A stretch of 64,000 nt of DNA from Calycina herbarum. Its lineage: Eukaryota; Ascomycota; Leotiomycetes; Helotiales; Pezizellaceae. Both the position numbers and the translations under genes were made by a program. The stretch lies in NCBI GenBank assembly GCA_001414485.1, contig LLEY01000134.1, forward strand, positions 107,708 to 171,707. The letters are read 5' to 3'. Below are positions 23,301-34,312 of the stretch, in pieces; position 1 is the first letter of the stretch, and every line of letters starts with the position of its first letter. The notes below the pieces were generated by a model that saw only the letters and a program-made list of their open reading frames with translations, ran no database searches and was not told where the DNA came from.

Positions 23301-23709
23301 TGATACAGTGCGGCTCTGGGACGCCATTACAGGCACGGCGCTACAGACGTTCGAGGGCCATTCCTATGTCCTATCTGTGGCCTTCTCACCTAATGGCAAG
23401 CAGGTCGTCTCGGGATCTAACGATAAGACGGTGCAGCTCTGGGACGCCGCCACAGGAGCACCGCTGCAGAGGCTCGCGGGCTACACTAGCTCAGTTACGT
23501 CCGTAACCTTCTCCCCCGACGGCAACCTATTGGCAACCTTACAGGTATCCGATTATTGGGTACAGGAAGGCGATACGAATATTCTTTGGCTGCCTCCTAA
23601 TCGTCGGCAAAATCATTCAGCTACGTGGAATAGAAATATTGTTATAGGGCATCAGTCTGGGAGAATTTCATTCTTTTGCTTTGAAAAGGGAGTTAAGTTT
23701 GTTATATAG
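17342..23709 (+). CDS. NLR immune receptor: C2H2 fingers, NB-ARC-like NTPase, HNWD-type NACHT, WD40 repeats
   Basis: Six exons join in frame to 2,028 codons plus stop: 17342-17612, 17681-18569, 18633-19447, 19502-20077, 20129-21696, 21742-23709. Introns are 68, 63, 54, 51 and 45 nt; four have GTAAGT/GTAACA/GTAAGC donors, while the fourth (20078-20128, GTCAGT) is the least certain. Domains in order: a fungal N-terminal helical domain; C2H2-type fingers (CPYCDDILPS, CIMDDCDIPDE, CPLCQFTTQS...H) as seen in many fungal NLRs; a P-loop module GPEGAGKTSIA (about 19645) that looks like a short NB-ARC; a NACHT with LNGLAGTGKSTIARTVARR (about 20300) and VVDALDECEDDKD (about 20610); a linker typical of the HET-E/HET-D family; and 12 WD40 repeats plus a degenerate thirteenth. 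Known role of HNWD proteins: ligand recognition by WD40 repeats, oligomerisation by NACHT, and triggering of incompatibility cell death. If the fourth intron is wrong, this is two adjacent genes. Confidence 0.82.
21955..23463 (+). repeat. Twelve near-identical 126-bp WD40 repeats
   Basis: Eleven units of 126 bp and one of 123 bp each encode LQTLEGHSxxVxSVAFSPDG-type blades ending VRLWDA. Differences cluster at a few codons. The loop before SVAFSPDG is ASVSS, SYVLS or DSVTS, and the SGSxD position is Y, A, D, R or N. Elsewhere units are almost identical. This is the pattern of concerted evolution with hypervariable binding-surface positions known for het-E, het-D and other HNWD genes. A degenerate thirteenth blade follows (23464-23700). 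Confidence 0.92.
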
Positions 23710-24328
23710 AAGCAAAGAGAAAATATTATCCGAGGTCATACTAGTGTTAATTCCACCATCCAGGTCGCAAGAAAACTGGAAGTCAACAATTTCAGAATGG
23801 CCATGCGCATAATTAAGCTTAACCACGTCGTCATTCACAATCTTCGCCCGTACACAATCATAGAAAAGCTGATAAGAGATCCAGTTTAGGGGGGCTCTAG
23901 CTCCAAACTTTCGTGCAAAGAAACCCCGGGTAATACCCATTTCCCATTTCCCATAGGCCATGTTGTTGGAGTTCTCCCGCGGTACAGCGTCGTACTTCCG
24001 CAGTAGACGGTTGTAAAAAGCGATACTCTTGAAATTCACGCTTCATTAAGGTCTGCAAAGAGACCTCATGTAGCACATACTTCTCGGGTATAGCCCACTC
24101 AAAAACGACCCCGTGAGAGAATAAATTACGTTCCGGGAGCCCGCATTTTTCTGCCAACTCCTTTGCGAAGTGGATTCGGGTTGCAGTTTCATTTATAGTG
24201 GACGGGACCTCTATGAAAGCGATCCAAATGTCTGCTGACGACTCGCCACCCACATAGTGCTTGTCAAAAGCACGCTTCAAATTGCCGCGGATTAGGTAAA
24301 GTTTTATTCTTTGTTCCTCAGGCTGCAT
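23668..24328 (-). pseudogene. DUF7587-like gene, frameshifted
   Basis: Two overlapping minus-strand frames make one protein. 24328 to about 23950 encodes MQPEEQRIKLYLIRGNLKRA through GGESSADIWIAFIEVPSTIN and SHGVVFEWAIPEKYVLHEVS. After a frame change, 24039-23668 encodes GFFARKFGARAPLNWISYQL and following. Such sequences occur widely in ascomycetes as DUF7587 proteins of unknown function. The break coincides with a 7-bp tandem duplication, CCCATTT twice at 23936-23949 on the plus strand, which shifts the frame. The last codons overlap the 3' end of the NLR gene by 42 bp in convergent orientation, and the C-terminus looks replaced. A short intron covering the duplication is a less likely alternative. 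Confidence 0.6.
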
Positions 24329-24535
24329 TGGGAATGATGCAGATCATAGAGCAGCGGCAAGTAACCTCAGGCTACACTGATGCCTGGGGATAACGCTAAC
24401 CCGCTCTAGTCTAGTGCTGACTAACTGTGGCTTATATAAAACAGTAGAGAATGCGCAAAGAGGACACTGGAAACGAAGACCACTGTGTACTTTACTCCAA
24501 GTATCGATTATTAGCGACTCTATCACAACTAGCGA
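24329..24535. other. Upstream region of the DUF7587-like gene
   Basis: Gene-like composition; a 60-codon minus frame here has no recognisable domain. Probably the promoter of the broken gene. Confidence 0.35.
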
Positions 24536-24664
24536 AAGTAATGATTAGATTAGATTAGATTAATAACCTATGATTAATCTAATCATTGATTAATAAGGTG
24601 TTAATCATAATCTAATCAAATCTAATCATCATTAATTGATTAATAATTGATTAATTGATTAATA
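24536..24664. repeat. TTAATGATTAATC-type AT-rich simple repeat
   Basis: The 129 bp are built almost only from GATTA, TTAAT and TAATC words in both orientations (gattagattagattagatt, then ttaattgattaataattgatt). It can fold on itself in many registers. It marks the exact edge of the gene island; from about 24.78 kb onward the sequence is RIP-degraded. Confidence 0.7.
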
Positions 24665-24942
24665 TAACACGTAACCGGCCCAGGGGTCTCGGAGCACGGA
24701 CCGAGTACTCGGTGTGGCATCGGAGTAGCGTTCCGGCATGCCGGGAGCTTAAGCGAGACCTTCTAAGCAGCCTTTTTACTACGTAACTTCCTTATTTTAA
24801 GCCTTAATAAATTAGCTATTAATTATTTACTAGGAAATATATATTACTAATATATATAATTACTAATTTTAAACTTTATAAGCTTTATAAACCTGATAAA
24901 TGATTAGAAACTACTTAATTTCTAATTAAATTCTAGAATATT
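24665..24942. other. Short GC-richer tract then AT-rich sequence
   Basis: 24665-24775 is unmutated-looking (ccggcccaggggtctcgg...); 24776-24942 is AT-rich. No gene or known repeat recognised. It forms the left flank of element E. Confidence 0.35.
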
Positions 24943-25299
24943 TATAACAAACCTAATCTGCTAGCCCTCTGGTAGTTATCCTTACCTATAGTATACACAG
25001 ATGTAGCAGATAATCAGAGAAGTAAGAGGTGGTTCAATTGAAGATCTCAAGCTACAGAAGAGAAGAGAAGGAAAGAGGAGACTTCTAGAGGTCCTATAAT
25101 ATAGAGATAGCTAAGGAATCGATAAGTTATAGGAATGTCGATCCGTTTGTAGAAATGGTTCCTAGCCTAGGTAGGAATAGTTCTAGGCTAGGCCAGGAAT
25201 AGCAGGCTTTGCGGACGCCGGCGAGCAGCTATACGCGAGTCACGTGCTCGGCGGTGGCCAGGTCCGTAATATTACCCCTCTCTTTAAGTAGAGCTCGCC

Positions 25300-28200
25300 T
25301 ACGAGCTCTGAACCTACTACTCTACAGGTAATTTATCCTCGTCCTTATGATATTCCAGCTCGTCTATACTATCTTCCTAGCTCTATAACTATTCTGCTAA
25401 GTATCTAGGAGGCCCTGAGAGAGAAGGATTTAGAGCGTGAAACTCTTAAAGCTTATATAGGCAGCCTATAAAGTCAGAAGCTAGGTACTAGGCCGGGTCT
25501 AGCTCGCTTTGTACCTATTAAACCCAGTATTATAATTTTCTATAATAGCCTCTAGAGGCTAGTACTTAGTCTACATCCTATTCGTTATACCCGTTAACTA
25601 TAATAGGCAGTCCTAGTTCCTATAGCTAGCCTAGTAGCAGATCGTTAAGAGCTTTATAAAGCTTATCTATAGAGATTACAGGCTATATTTTAATTATCGG
25701 AGGTAGGTTGACCTAGAAAGCGTTTCCAACCTTTTCTAGGACTGTATATAGACTAGCTATCTGCTAGTCGAGCTTACAGCTTAGGCAGTCTATATTCCAC
25801 GTCTTTGTCGATATATAGACCTTGTCGCCCGTAGCAAAGTCTACTAGTCGCCGGTGCTTGTTTGCTTGCTTACGCTGGCGTTCCTAAGCAGCCTCGATTC
25901 TCTTACGAGCAGTTTCCTAGGCGCTGTATATACGGGTTATGTATACAACTGCTTCGTCTCGTGAAAGCTGTTTATAAACGCTTATTAGCTCTTCTAGGCT
26001 CTGGCGGACCTAATCAAAGCTAGTATATAGCACGTAACTAAGCTCGATTTGTATAGGCAGAAGAGTCGTCGAGTCCTAGAGAAGTGTAGCTTAAGCGTAG
26101 TCTATAATCGGCATTAGTTTAGACTAGTTATCCTAATAGTAGTTTATAAACAGGCGAAAGCGTTGGTTAATCTACTAGTTTATATTCTTAGTTTAACTGT
26201 CGGTTTATATATATGCAGCTGTAGATAGCTTAATCTTAGTCTCTAGGATCTAGTTAAACTCTTACTAGAACTCTAAGACGAATTATAGACCGCGGTCAGA
26301 GACAATAGTATCTGACGGTCTATAATAGCGCTATACGCAGTCGAGGTAGATCCGCGTAGTCTTTTTTACGTCCGTAGTCTTTAGGTAAGGGATAGAGACA
26401 GATCTCTTACTTAGCCAGTAGATAAAGATAATAATCATATCTATCCTAGACTTGTTAGAAGGGAATTCCTTAAAATCAACTAATATATATTACTATAAGC
26501 GATCCAGGATAGGTAAGGGGTTGAGGAGTCTAGGAGGGCGGTCTTATAGCACGTAAGAGCGACGGCAGGTCTAGCAGTTATAGACGAATCGTTGTATATC
26601 CGAACAAAGGTGCGGCTAGTAGTAGCAGTCTATAACTAGCTTTAGAGTCTTAGATTGTCTAAGGTAGGCTACCGAGACTTGATTATAAACCTCGCTTAGC
26701 AAGCGTACTTTAAGATCGTCGTCCTTAGGTAGGATAAGCCGTTCTTAGTATAGCAGGAGGCTGTTATAGGTTGTCTAGCTAGGGCGTTCGTCTATAGCGT
26801 ACTAGCGGAGAGCGTTAAGGCCTGTACTCGTATGATTAGCTTATAGAATATCGTCAATTAAGTTATATAGTCCGTCGGCTACTCTAACAGGTGTAATATC
26901 TATAGAAGGGTCTAAGTCTAGGTTCGTAATAATCCGCGAGTTAAGATTCTCGGGCTATAAGAGGACTTACATACGAGTAGATATCTTTATTACTATTTAA
27001 CTATCTACTTCTTAGTCCCGGCGAGTAAGGGAATCTGCTCGATTCTAGCTACCAGGCTTATAAGTAAGTAGGAAGTTAAATCGAGAGAGGGTTTTAGCCT
27101 AGCGAGCTTGTCAGCTAGATAAGGCTTTAGTTATTATAAAGTACTCGAGAGCTTTATAGTCTAAAACAACCCGTACCCGGTGTAGAGACCCTTCAAGCTT
27201 AGGTCTCCAGGCTTCTAGAGAACGTATAATAGCTAGTATCTCTTTATCGTAAATCAGGTAGTTAATCTTAGCAGGTATTATTATCTTAGAGAAGTAAGCT
27301 ACAGAGTACTACTCTTAACTCGGCTATAACTAAAGAAGTATACTGCTAAGGACGCTGTCAAAGGAATCAGTCTCAACTATAAACTCGTATTATAGATTAA
27401 AGTATATAAGAAGAGGTATATTAATAAGCCGGGCCTTTAGCTCGGAGAAGGCGTTCTAATAAGCAGGTGTCTACTAAAACGGCTAGTCTTTATAGGTTAG
27501 AGCTGTTAACAGGCGTGTAACTTGTCTATAGTTAAGAATAAACTTCCGGTAGAAGTTATAAAAGCTAAGAAAGGACTAAACACCGTAGACTATAATAAAG
27601 CGTTCCTAGTTACAGATCGTTTCTATCTTTTCTAGGTCTACTTTAATCCTATTAGTACTTATATAGAAGCTTAGGTACTTCGTACAAGTAACGTTAAACT
27701 TAGATTTCTTAATATCAGCCTATAAGCTAGCTTTACAAAGCTGTAAAAGGACCTTACAAACGTATTCCTAATAGTCTAGCTCGTTCTCAGAGTAAATAAG
27801 AATATCGTTAAAATAGATAGTATAAAAGTTGTCTAAATAGTCGAAGAGTACGTCGTTTATAAACCGTTGATATGTTACAAGTCCGTTAGTTAGTCCAAAA
27901 GACATAACTTTACACTTATAGGCTCTATAACAGGTCTAGAACGTTGTTAGTTCCTTAGAATCAGAGTTAATCCGAATCCGGTGAAAAGCTTATTATATGT
28001 CTAGCTTTATAAAGATACGAGCCTTACCTAGCTAAGCAAGAGTTTCGTCGATTAACAGAAGAGGATACTAGTCCTTATAGGTTAGGTTATTAAGCTTATA
28101 GTAATTAATACAGAACTGTAGAGAGCTGTTAGACTTCTTAATAAAGAGAATCGGGGCTGTAAAGGAGGCGTAGCTAGCCTTAATAAAACCTTTATAAAGG

Positions 28201-28500
28201 TTCTTAACAAGGTATTATTTTATAGCCCGGAGCTCGTCCGTTAACTAGTGGCGGAGGAGGCTATAGGATAAGTTATCTACGTTCCCGTCTATAAGTTCGA
28301 TCTTATAGTTATATAGGCGACGAGGGGGAAGAGTATTAGACGTAGCTTTAGAGAAAACGTCTACGAGATCCTAGTAGGCTCTAGGGAGGCTTTCTTAGAC
28401 TCGTAAGTCGTCTTTTTAATCCGTAAGCTTTTTTTCTATCAAGTAATCGATCTTATAAAGAGAGGTACTAAAGGCCGTAGCTTTAGTGTCTTATAGGTTA
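25300..28500 (-). pseudogene. pol of element E (RT, RNase H, integrase)
   Basis: Read on the minus strand through RIP stops. The RT active-site box appears as [10 protein letters not shown] (Asp to Asn) at about 27803-27826. RNase H follows (AYFSKI...NYLIYDKEILAIIRSLEAQRPELEGSLY). The integrase core is at about 25950-26500 (DTIVSDRGLQFV). The C-terminal region has KVYISTKTQNIDCLSCKLD at about 25800. The order is that of Ty3/gypsy. Confidence 0.8.
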
Positions 28501-29099
28501 CAGCGATATATAGCAGCACCGATAACAGCGATGTCTACCGGTGACAGGTTAAGGCGTATACGTTTCGAGCGCGCTATAGAGGCTTTACAGATATCTAAAC
28601 CTATAAGGGCGCGGTTTATATTTCGTAAGTTATTTTAGCGGTCCTAGTACTCGCTGTAACGTACGGCTAGGGGTGTAGTAGGCAGGCGCGCTAGGATCCG
28701 AGGGACTGGCAGCTCGTCGACAAGGCTTATAGACAGTTACAGGTCTTCCTAGTATTTACGTACGACCTGTTCTTCTAGGGCCTGATCGCGGCGATCCGTG
28801 TTAGCTTAGTGATCTAGGTTTAAGGGCCGAGTCTATAGGATCCTAGGATCTAGGAGGCGTAGCCGGACAAGGTTAGGAGAAGGAGGGAGATCCGTAGGCT
28901 ATATAAGTCAGCGCTAGCGGGGGTTGAGTTATACGTTAAGCTAGTTAAACCATATACGCCTAAGAATAAGGTCCTAATAGCTAGTATTAAGGAGGACTAT
29001 AGAGACGTTGTACTGTTTACAGCCGTCTATATATAAGTAAAGAATAATATAGCGGTCCGCGGACTGTCGACTCTGTCTATTAAAGCCGCGAACTATAAT

Positions 29100-30313
29100 A
29101 GGAGTAGGAAGAGTATGAATAGTTAAAGAGAAGAAGCGAGCCAGCCTCTAAGCGAACTTTATACTAATAAGTACGAAGCTGTTTACTCTAGTGTCAGCTA
29201 GAGTAGAGGTTTTAAATCCGTATCTATTAAAAACCAAGTTATAAGAGACTGTAAACTGTTTTCCTCTAAGTAGCTAACTTAGATCGATAGCTAACTAGCT
29301 AGGACCTCGGTAAAGCAAGCCTAGGAGAGAGACTTTCCCTAGACTTGGTTGTTTTCCGACTGTCCTAAGTTAGACGTAGGCTCTACAAGCTTATTAACGT
29401 CTGTAATAGGCTTAGAGTTCTCAGGGCATTCGCGGGCATAGTGCCTAGTCCTCTTACACTTAAAGCAGGCGTCGTCCGGTTTCTTATAAGCAGGCGTTGG
29501 TTCACGTAATAGTCTATAAAGGCGGGGGGCCGGGGTAAGGGAGGTTATACGGAACGCAGTTTAAGTAGTAGTAAAAGTTCTAGCTAGGCAGGAGGTAGTA
29601 GTAGCAGTTATAGGCCGGGGGATAAGACGAGCGGTCTATAAGTTGCTTCTACGGAGCTGAAGTCTTCGTAAGTTCTTATTAACAAGTCGACACTTGTTTA
29701 CTAGGGCTGTACTTATAAGCAGGACGTCTAAGAATAGTAAGACAGACTATTATAGAGGTAGCGTAAGCTTGTTATATAAGTCGGGCTATAAGTCGTCTGT
29801 CGGGATCCGTCTAGTGCCTGTAAGGTATAAGAAGCGAGTATAGAAGGTTGCGAAAGTCTCGTTATCTCTTATAACGAGCCGGCGGAATTCGATATAGGCG
29901 TCCTATACTTCGAACAGGTTCTCTAGGATATCTATAAGATATACGATCATTTCTTTTATAGACTAAAACGGCTTAGGTCCCTTCCGGTAACGGGGCGCGA
30001 GATGCTTCTAAGCAATATCAGCTATATAGTTAAAAACGTAAGCTATCTTTGCTTCCTCTAGCTTAAATATAGAGGCGTTGATAAGGAACTTGTCCTTAAT
30101 CTAGATCTTCTAGTTGTCGAAGGTTAGAGACGAGCTATCCGTTAGAGGCTTAGTATCCTTAAGCTTGACTGTAAACGACCTATGTTATCCAGTTTCAGAC
30201 AGGGTATTCCCTCGCGGAGGGGTATAGACGTCGTCCAGTTGTTCTCGTAGTAGGCGGACCTGTTTTAGGGCTGTAGCGAGCTGTTAAGCGTCCGTAGACT
30301 GGTCGGCAGACAT
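29100..30313 (-). pseudogene. gag of element E
   Basis: The ATG at 30313 (minus) begins MSADQSTD. The frame runs with few breaks through a capsid-like region (PFQSIKEMIVYLIDILENLF) to a CCHC knuckle, CFKCKRTRHYARECPEN, at about 29421-29470. All four zinc ligands survive here. Confidence 0.78.
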
Positions 30314-30861
30314 CGTTGTAGACGACTTAGTTGTAAGGACAGAGGGTATAGGTAGAAGAGCCCCAGGCTCTTATACGCGGTGGTGGGCGCGGGTATACGG
30401 GGCTGTATAAGGCGCCGGTAGCATCTACGAGCGGTCTATACAGACCGTAGGTGTTGTGTTAGAATCGCAACGGATATTCTAATCCTTCCTAGGAGCAGTA
30501 GTAAATAGAGAGAAGAAGAGAGCTTTAGATAATATAACAAACCTAATCTGCTAGCCCTCTAGTAGTTATCCTTACCTATAGCATATATAGGTATAGCGGA
30601 TAATCAGAGAAGTAAGAGGTGGTTTAATTAAAGATCTCAAGCTATAGAAGAGAAGAGAAGGAAAGAGGAGACTTCTAGAGGTCCTATAATATAGAGATAG
30701 CTAAGGAATCGATAAGTTATAAGAATGTCGATCCGTTTATAGAAATGGTTCCTAGCCTAGGTAGGAATGGTTCTAGGCTAGGCTAGGAATAGCAGGCTTT
30801 GCAGACGCCGGCGAGCAGCTATACGCGAGTCACGTGCTCGGCGGTGGCCAGGTCCGTAATA

Positions 30862-31342
30862 ATATTCTTATTTATAATTTAGCTTATAAATTAGTATCCG
30901 TTTCGTACTATTATATAACCGAGCCTAAAACGCTACCGATTATACTCTTGAACTTAAAGATTAATCTCTTATCTTTTAAAGAGGCCTCTTAAAGAAAGAG
31001 CTTAATCCTCTATAAGAGAATCGGCTTATACCTAGAACAGTAACTATTACTTGTCTTATCTAGGGCTGTCGGTAAGCTAACTCTTTATTAACTTAATTCT
31101 AAGTAATATAGCTAACTCTATAATAAAAAATAGATAGATTATAAGATAAACCAGTCTATAAGTAACTATATAACTCACTTTCGTCACACTTATAAGAATA
31201 TCTCTATAGATACTATTAAAGAGAGAATAGAGACAGGTAAGTCTTTATTCTTATATATATATATATATATTTACTAACTAAATACTAGACTTTATAGATA
31301 GTAAATTAAGTTAAAGCTCTACTCGTACTCTAGGAAGTTACT
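30862..31342. other. AT-rich degraded sequence between elements E and D
   Basis: No gene recognised. It contains an (AT)n run at about 31253-31271. It appears to be older repeat DNA into which E and D both inserted. Confidence 0.4.
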
Positions 31343-31641
31343 TATTACGAATCACGTGTAAGTATATAATAAGTGAAGACTAGGCGGCGCTCTAACGGGT
31401 TAAGTACTATCGGAAACTCTTATAAACAAAAAGAGGGATCCTTAGACTAGCTAAGCGATCTATGGATTTCCTTTAGTAAGAAGCATCACGTGACCTAGTC
31501 GTCTAAGTCGCCTGTCGACTGAAGCAATCAGGGTAAGCGACTAGAGCGACTAGAACGAGAGACTACAGTTCTATATAAAGACTAGCACGTCTACTATTAG
31601 ATAGAAGCTTTATACTTAACTTTAGTTATTAATCTTATTAT

Positions 31642-34312
31642 TATAACAGTACGAAACGGATACTACTACAAAAGAGGCATATAGAAGTGCGTTCGATAGA
31701 ATGATATATCCGAATACTAGGCTCTGATACGAAGGAAAAGACTAAATTAGTCTTTCCCGATAGAGAGGAGGCAGCTATTTACAAGAGGTTCGGACAATAG
31801 TAAGTCTAGAAGCTATCTAGCTTTTCTAAATCCTAAAACAACATCCGTATCGTATCCTATTCGGCACGTAGACTCGGCAATTCCAATTCCGATCATTCTA
31901 ATCAATTCCTAATAGTTCTATCACATCCCCCCTCCTTGAAAAAGACTCGTCCTCGAGGCTTCGTATTATCGGTGCAGTATCGGTATAATATCGGTGGACG
32001 GTGTCTATAGACGGTAGTATTAGTAGCGGAAGGATTGTCGTATAGAATACAGTTTATTAAGCGAGGTGTTTAGCAAAAGGTAGGATACGAGTCGTAGCCG
32101 GCCTTGTTCGTAGATGTTGCCTATATCGGGTGTTTCCTACTAAAGCAAAGCATTCGCTAAAAGAGTATATAGTCTGATCCCTCGATTATTCTACATATCG
32201 GAGAGGATTCAGACAGGAGTCGGAGGCGGAAAAGTCGGAATTCGGAAGTCGATATCGTAGAAGACAGTAATAACTCAGCTAAGAGGTCACTTATTCTTAT
32301 CTTTCGTCTAGATAGATAGTGTACTTCTTCGATTCGTATCTGATTCGTAACTAATTCGTATCCAATTCAAATTAGACTTCTAGAATCCGGCTAGAAGGTA
32401 AAAGAAAGTAAGGACTCCTTACTGAAATAGAGAGTCGGAGGGGTATCGGCTAATCAAATGTTATTACTAATAATTATTATTAGATGCCTCGTTTTCCCAC
32501 CGATTCAGGGTACTCTACAAGGACTTGGTTTTATCTTCCCTTTAAACCGTAGAAAAGGATTCGTGTTCGGGTAGTAGGAGGTCTAGTATTATACTAGATA
32601 AGGATTAAAAGGTAGTCTTTTTAACCGAAGTGGTTATACTAACTGGCTTAGTCGTATTAGCTATGTATAACTTAGCGTTTCAGCGTTTTTTCTTATCTAG
32701 GGCTAGAAGATCTGCTACTATTTCGACAAAGTTATAGTTCTAACTTCTCTTAAGTATAGCAGCTGAGTTTCGTAGCTGTAGTATAATCTTTTCCTATATA
32801 TAGAAGAACCGTTCTAACTCTAGTATCCCTCCGAGTACGGCTATACTCGAAAAGCGACCTCTGAAGTTAGTAAACGTTTCTCTAGCGTAATCCTTTCCAC
32901 CTATCTATAAGGCCTAGAAGGCGTTCCGTACATCCTCTGTCTTATATCCGGTTAAGAAATATAAATCCAAAAGTTCAATCATATCTTAATAATCGTAGAA
33001 AGTAATATAAATCGACTCAGACTCGTATCTAGGCTTAAGATAGTTCCTAGCGTAGCTAGTAGTTGTTCCCTAGATAAGAGCCTTTCGAGTCGGTGCGGTA
33101 TTATAATAATCGGCGTTTACTAGGAGTCTATCGCGTACCGATATCTTCTATTATTAGTAGGTAGGTAAGGTACCGTTATTCAAGGGTTTAATCCTTTCTA
33201 TGATCTTACTTTTGGCGGTTCGGGGTAGGAGGGGATTCGGGGTGTCTTCGGAAGTAGGTAGGGTGGTCTGCCGTCGAGGGAAGGCATTAGAGGTAGGATC
33301 CCTTAAGCGAAAAGGGTCTCGCGTAGTACTTAGAGGCGAAAGAGGCTCGGGATCGATTTAGGGTGGATTCGTAGAGGTAAGTTAGAGTTCGCTTATTATC
33401 CTTTCCAACTGTATAAACTAATCGTTATTATTTTAAAGTTTTCCTTCTAAGCCTTATACTACGCCCTATATCTCGTCCGTATTAGAAAAGTCTCGGTTGT
33501 CTTTGAGGTTTCGAGCAGGTTGCTTTCCTTTCTAGGACCTTTTGTTTTTAGGCGTGCGAGTGCGGTTCGTAGACCTTTTGGAGAGGGTTCTACTAGCTTC
33601 CCTAGTAGGTTGCTTAACACTCTTAAGCGGAGCTTTAGAATTCGACATATCGTATGTCGATTCGAAAAAGAGGGGGGGGGGGGTTAAGGGGTAGATGCGG
33701 GAGCCTTCCGGGTAACTGTATATCGTCGACTGTCTATATCTTATGTAGCAATCCCTATACGGAGAGGGTTATTAGGAGTCTTGGGAACACTTAGCGTATT
33801 CCACCCTTATCGACGTAAGAATCGCCTACGATTTTACTAGCTGACTGTTCAGACACCAAACCCCGGTGTTACTAGCTGTCTAGGTGGTCTCTGATTACCT
33901 AGCTATTTAAGGTTGTCGATGTACTAATCCGAATCTAGGCCGAATCGTATTCGAAGCAGGTACGCCGGCGCGCTCGAGTGAGATATTATAACAGGCCGTC
34001 CCCGGCGGAGTCGAATTTAGTCTTTTAATATAACAGCACGAAACGGATACTACTACAAAAGAGGCATATAGAAGTACGTTCGATAGAATAACATATCCGA
34101 ATACTAGGCTCTGATACAAAGGAAAAGACCAAATTAGTCTTTCCCAATAGAGAGGAGGCAGCTATTTACAAGAGGTTCGGACAATAGTAAGTCTAGAAGC
34201 TATCTGGCTTTTCCAAATCCTGAAACAACATCTGTATCGTATCCTATTCGGCACGTAGACTCGGCAATTCCAATTCCGATCATTCCGATCAATTCCTGAT
34301 AGTTCTATTATA
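31642..34312 (-). mobile_element. Gag-only non-autonomous LTR retrotransposon F (2,671 bp)
   Basis: LTRs of 284 bp lie at 31642-31925 and 34029-34312 (TATAACAG...CTATCACA / CTATTATA), with target duplication ATTAT at 31637-31641 and 34313-34317. Next to the left LTR the minus strand reads a polypurine tract (aaggaggggggatg), so the element points left. The 2.1-kb interior has room only for Gag and no RT motif is visible. On the minus strand, from the ATG at about 33647, it reads MSNSKAPLKSVKQ then a basic stretch. A central capsid-like region has TFTNFRGRFSSIAVLGGILE and an acidic/aromatic helix-rich part at about 32750-33100. Confidence 0.82.
32560..33649 (-). pseudogene. gag-like ORF of element F
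   Basis: The minus-strand frame begins MSNSKAPLKSV and continues through Pro/Thr-rich sequence to a retrotransposon-Gag-like helical domain (DLYFLTGYKTEDVRNAF; GGKDYARETFTNFRGRF; YNFVEIVADLLALDKKKR). RIP stops interrupt it. It is followed by non-coding sequence up to the 3' LTR; no protease, RT, integrase or RNase H is present. Confidence 0.65.

Larger units (their letters stand above)
24943..30861 (-). mobile_element. Complete Ty3/gypsy element E (5,919 bp), RIP-degraded
   Basis: Identical-length LTRs (329 bp) lie at 24943-25271 and 30533-30861, starting TATAACAAACC and ending GTCCGTAATA (RIP forms of TG...CA). Target duplication ATATT is at 24938-24942 and 30862-30866. The polypurine tract next to the left LTR reads agagaggggtaa on the minus strand, so transcription runs right to left. 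Gag lies at the right end, pol in the middle. Confidence 0.92.

Noticed and set aside
21812..23506. Alternate-frame repeats rich in Arg/Ser in the WD40 region
   Set aside because: They are shifted readings of the 126-bp units; the LQTLEGH...VRLWD frame is the real one.
24344..24526. 60-codon minus frame with CPLC
   Set aside because: Single Cys pair without finger spacing; upstream of a broken gene; no family resemblance.
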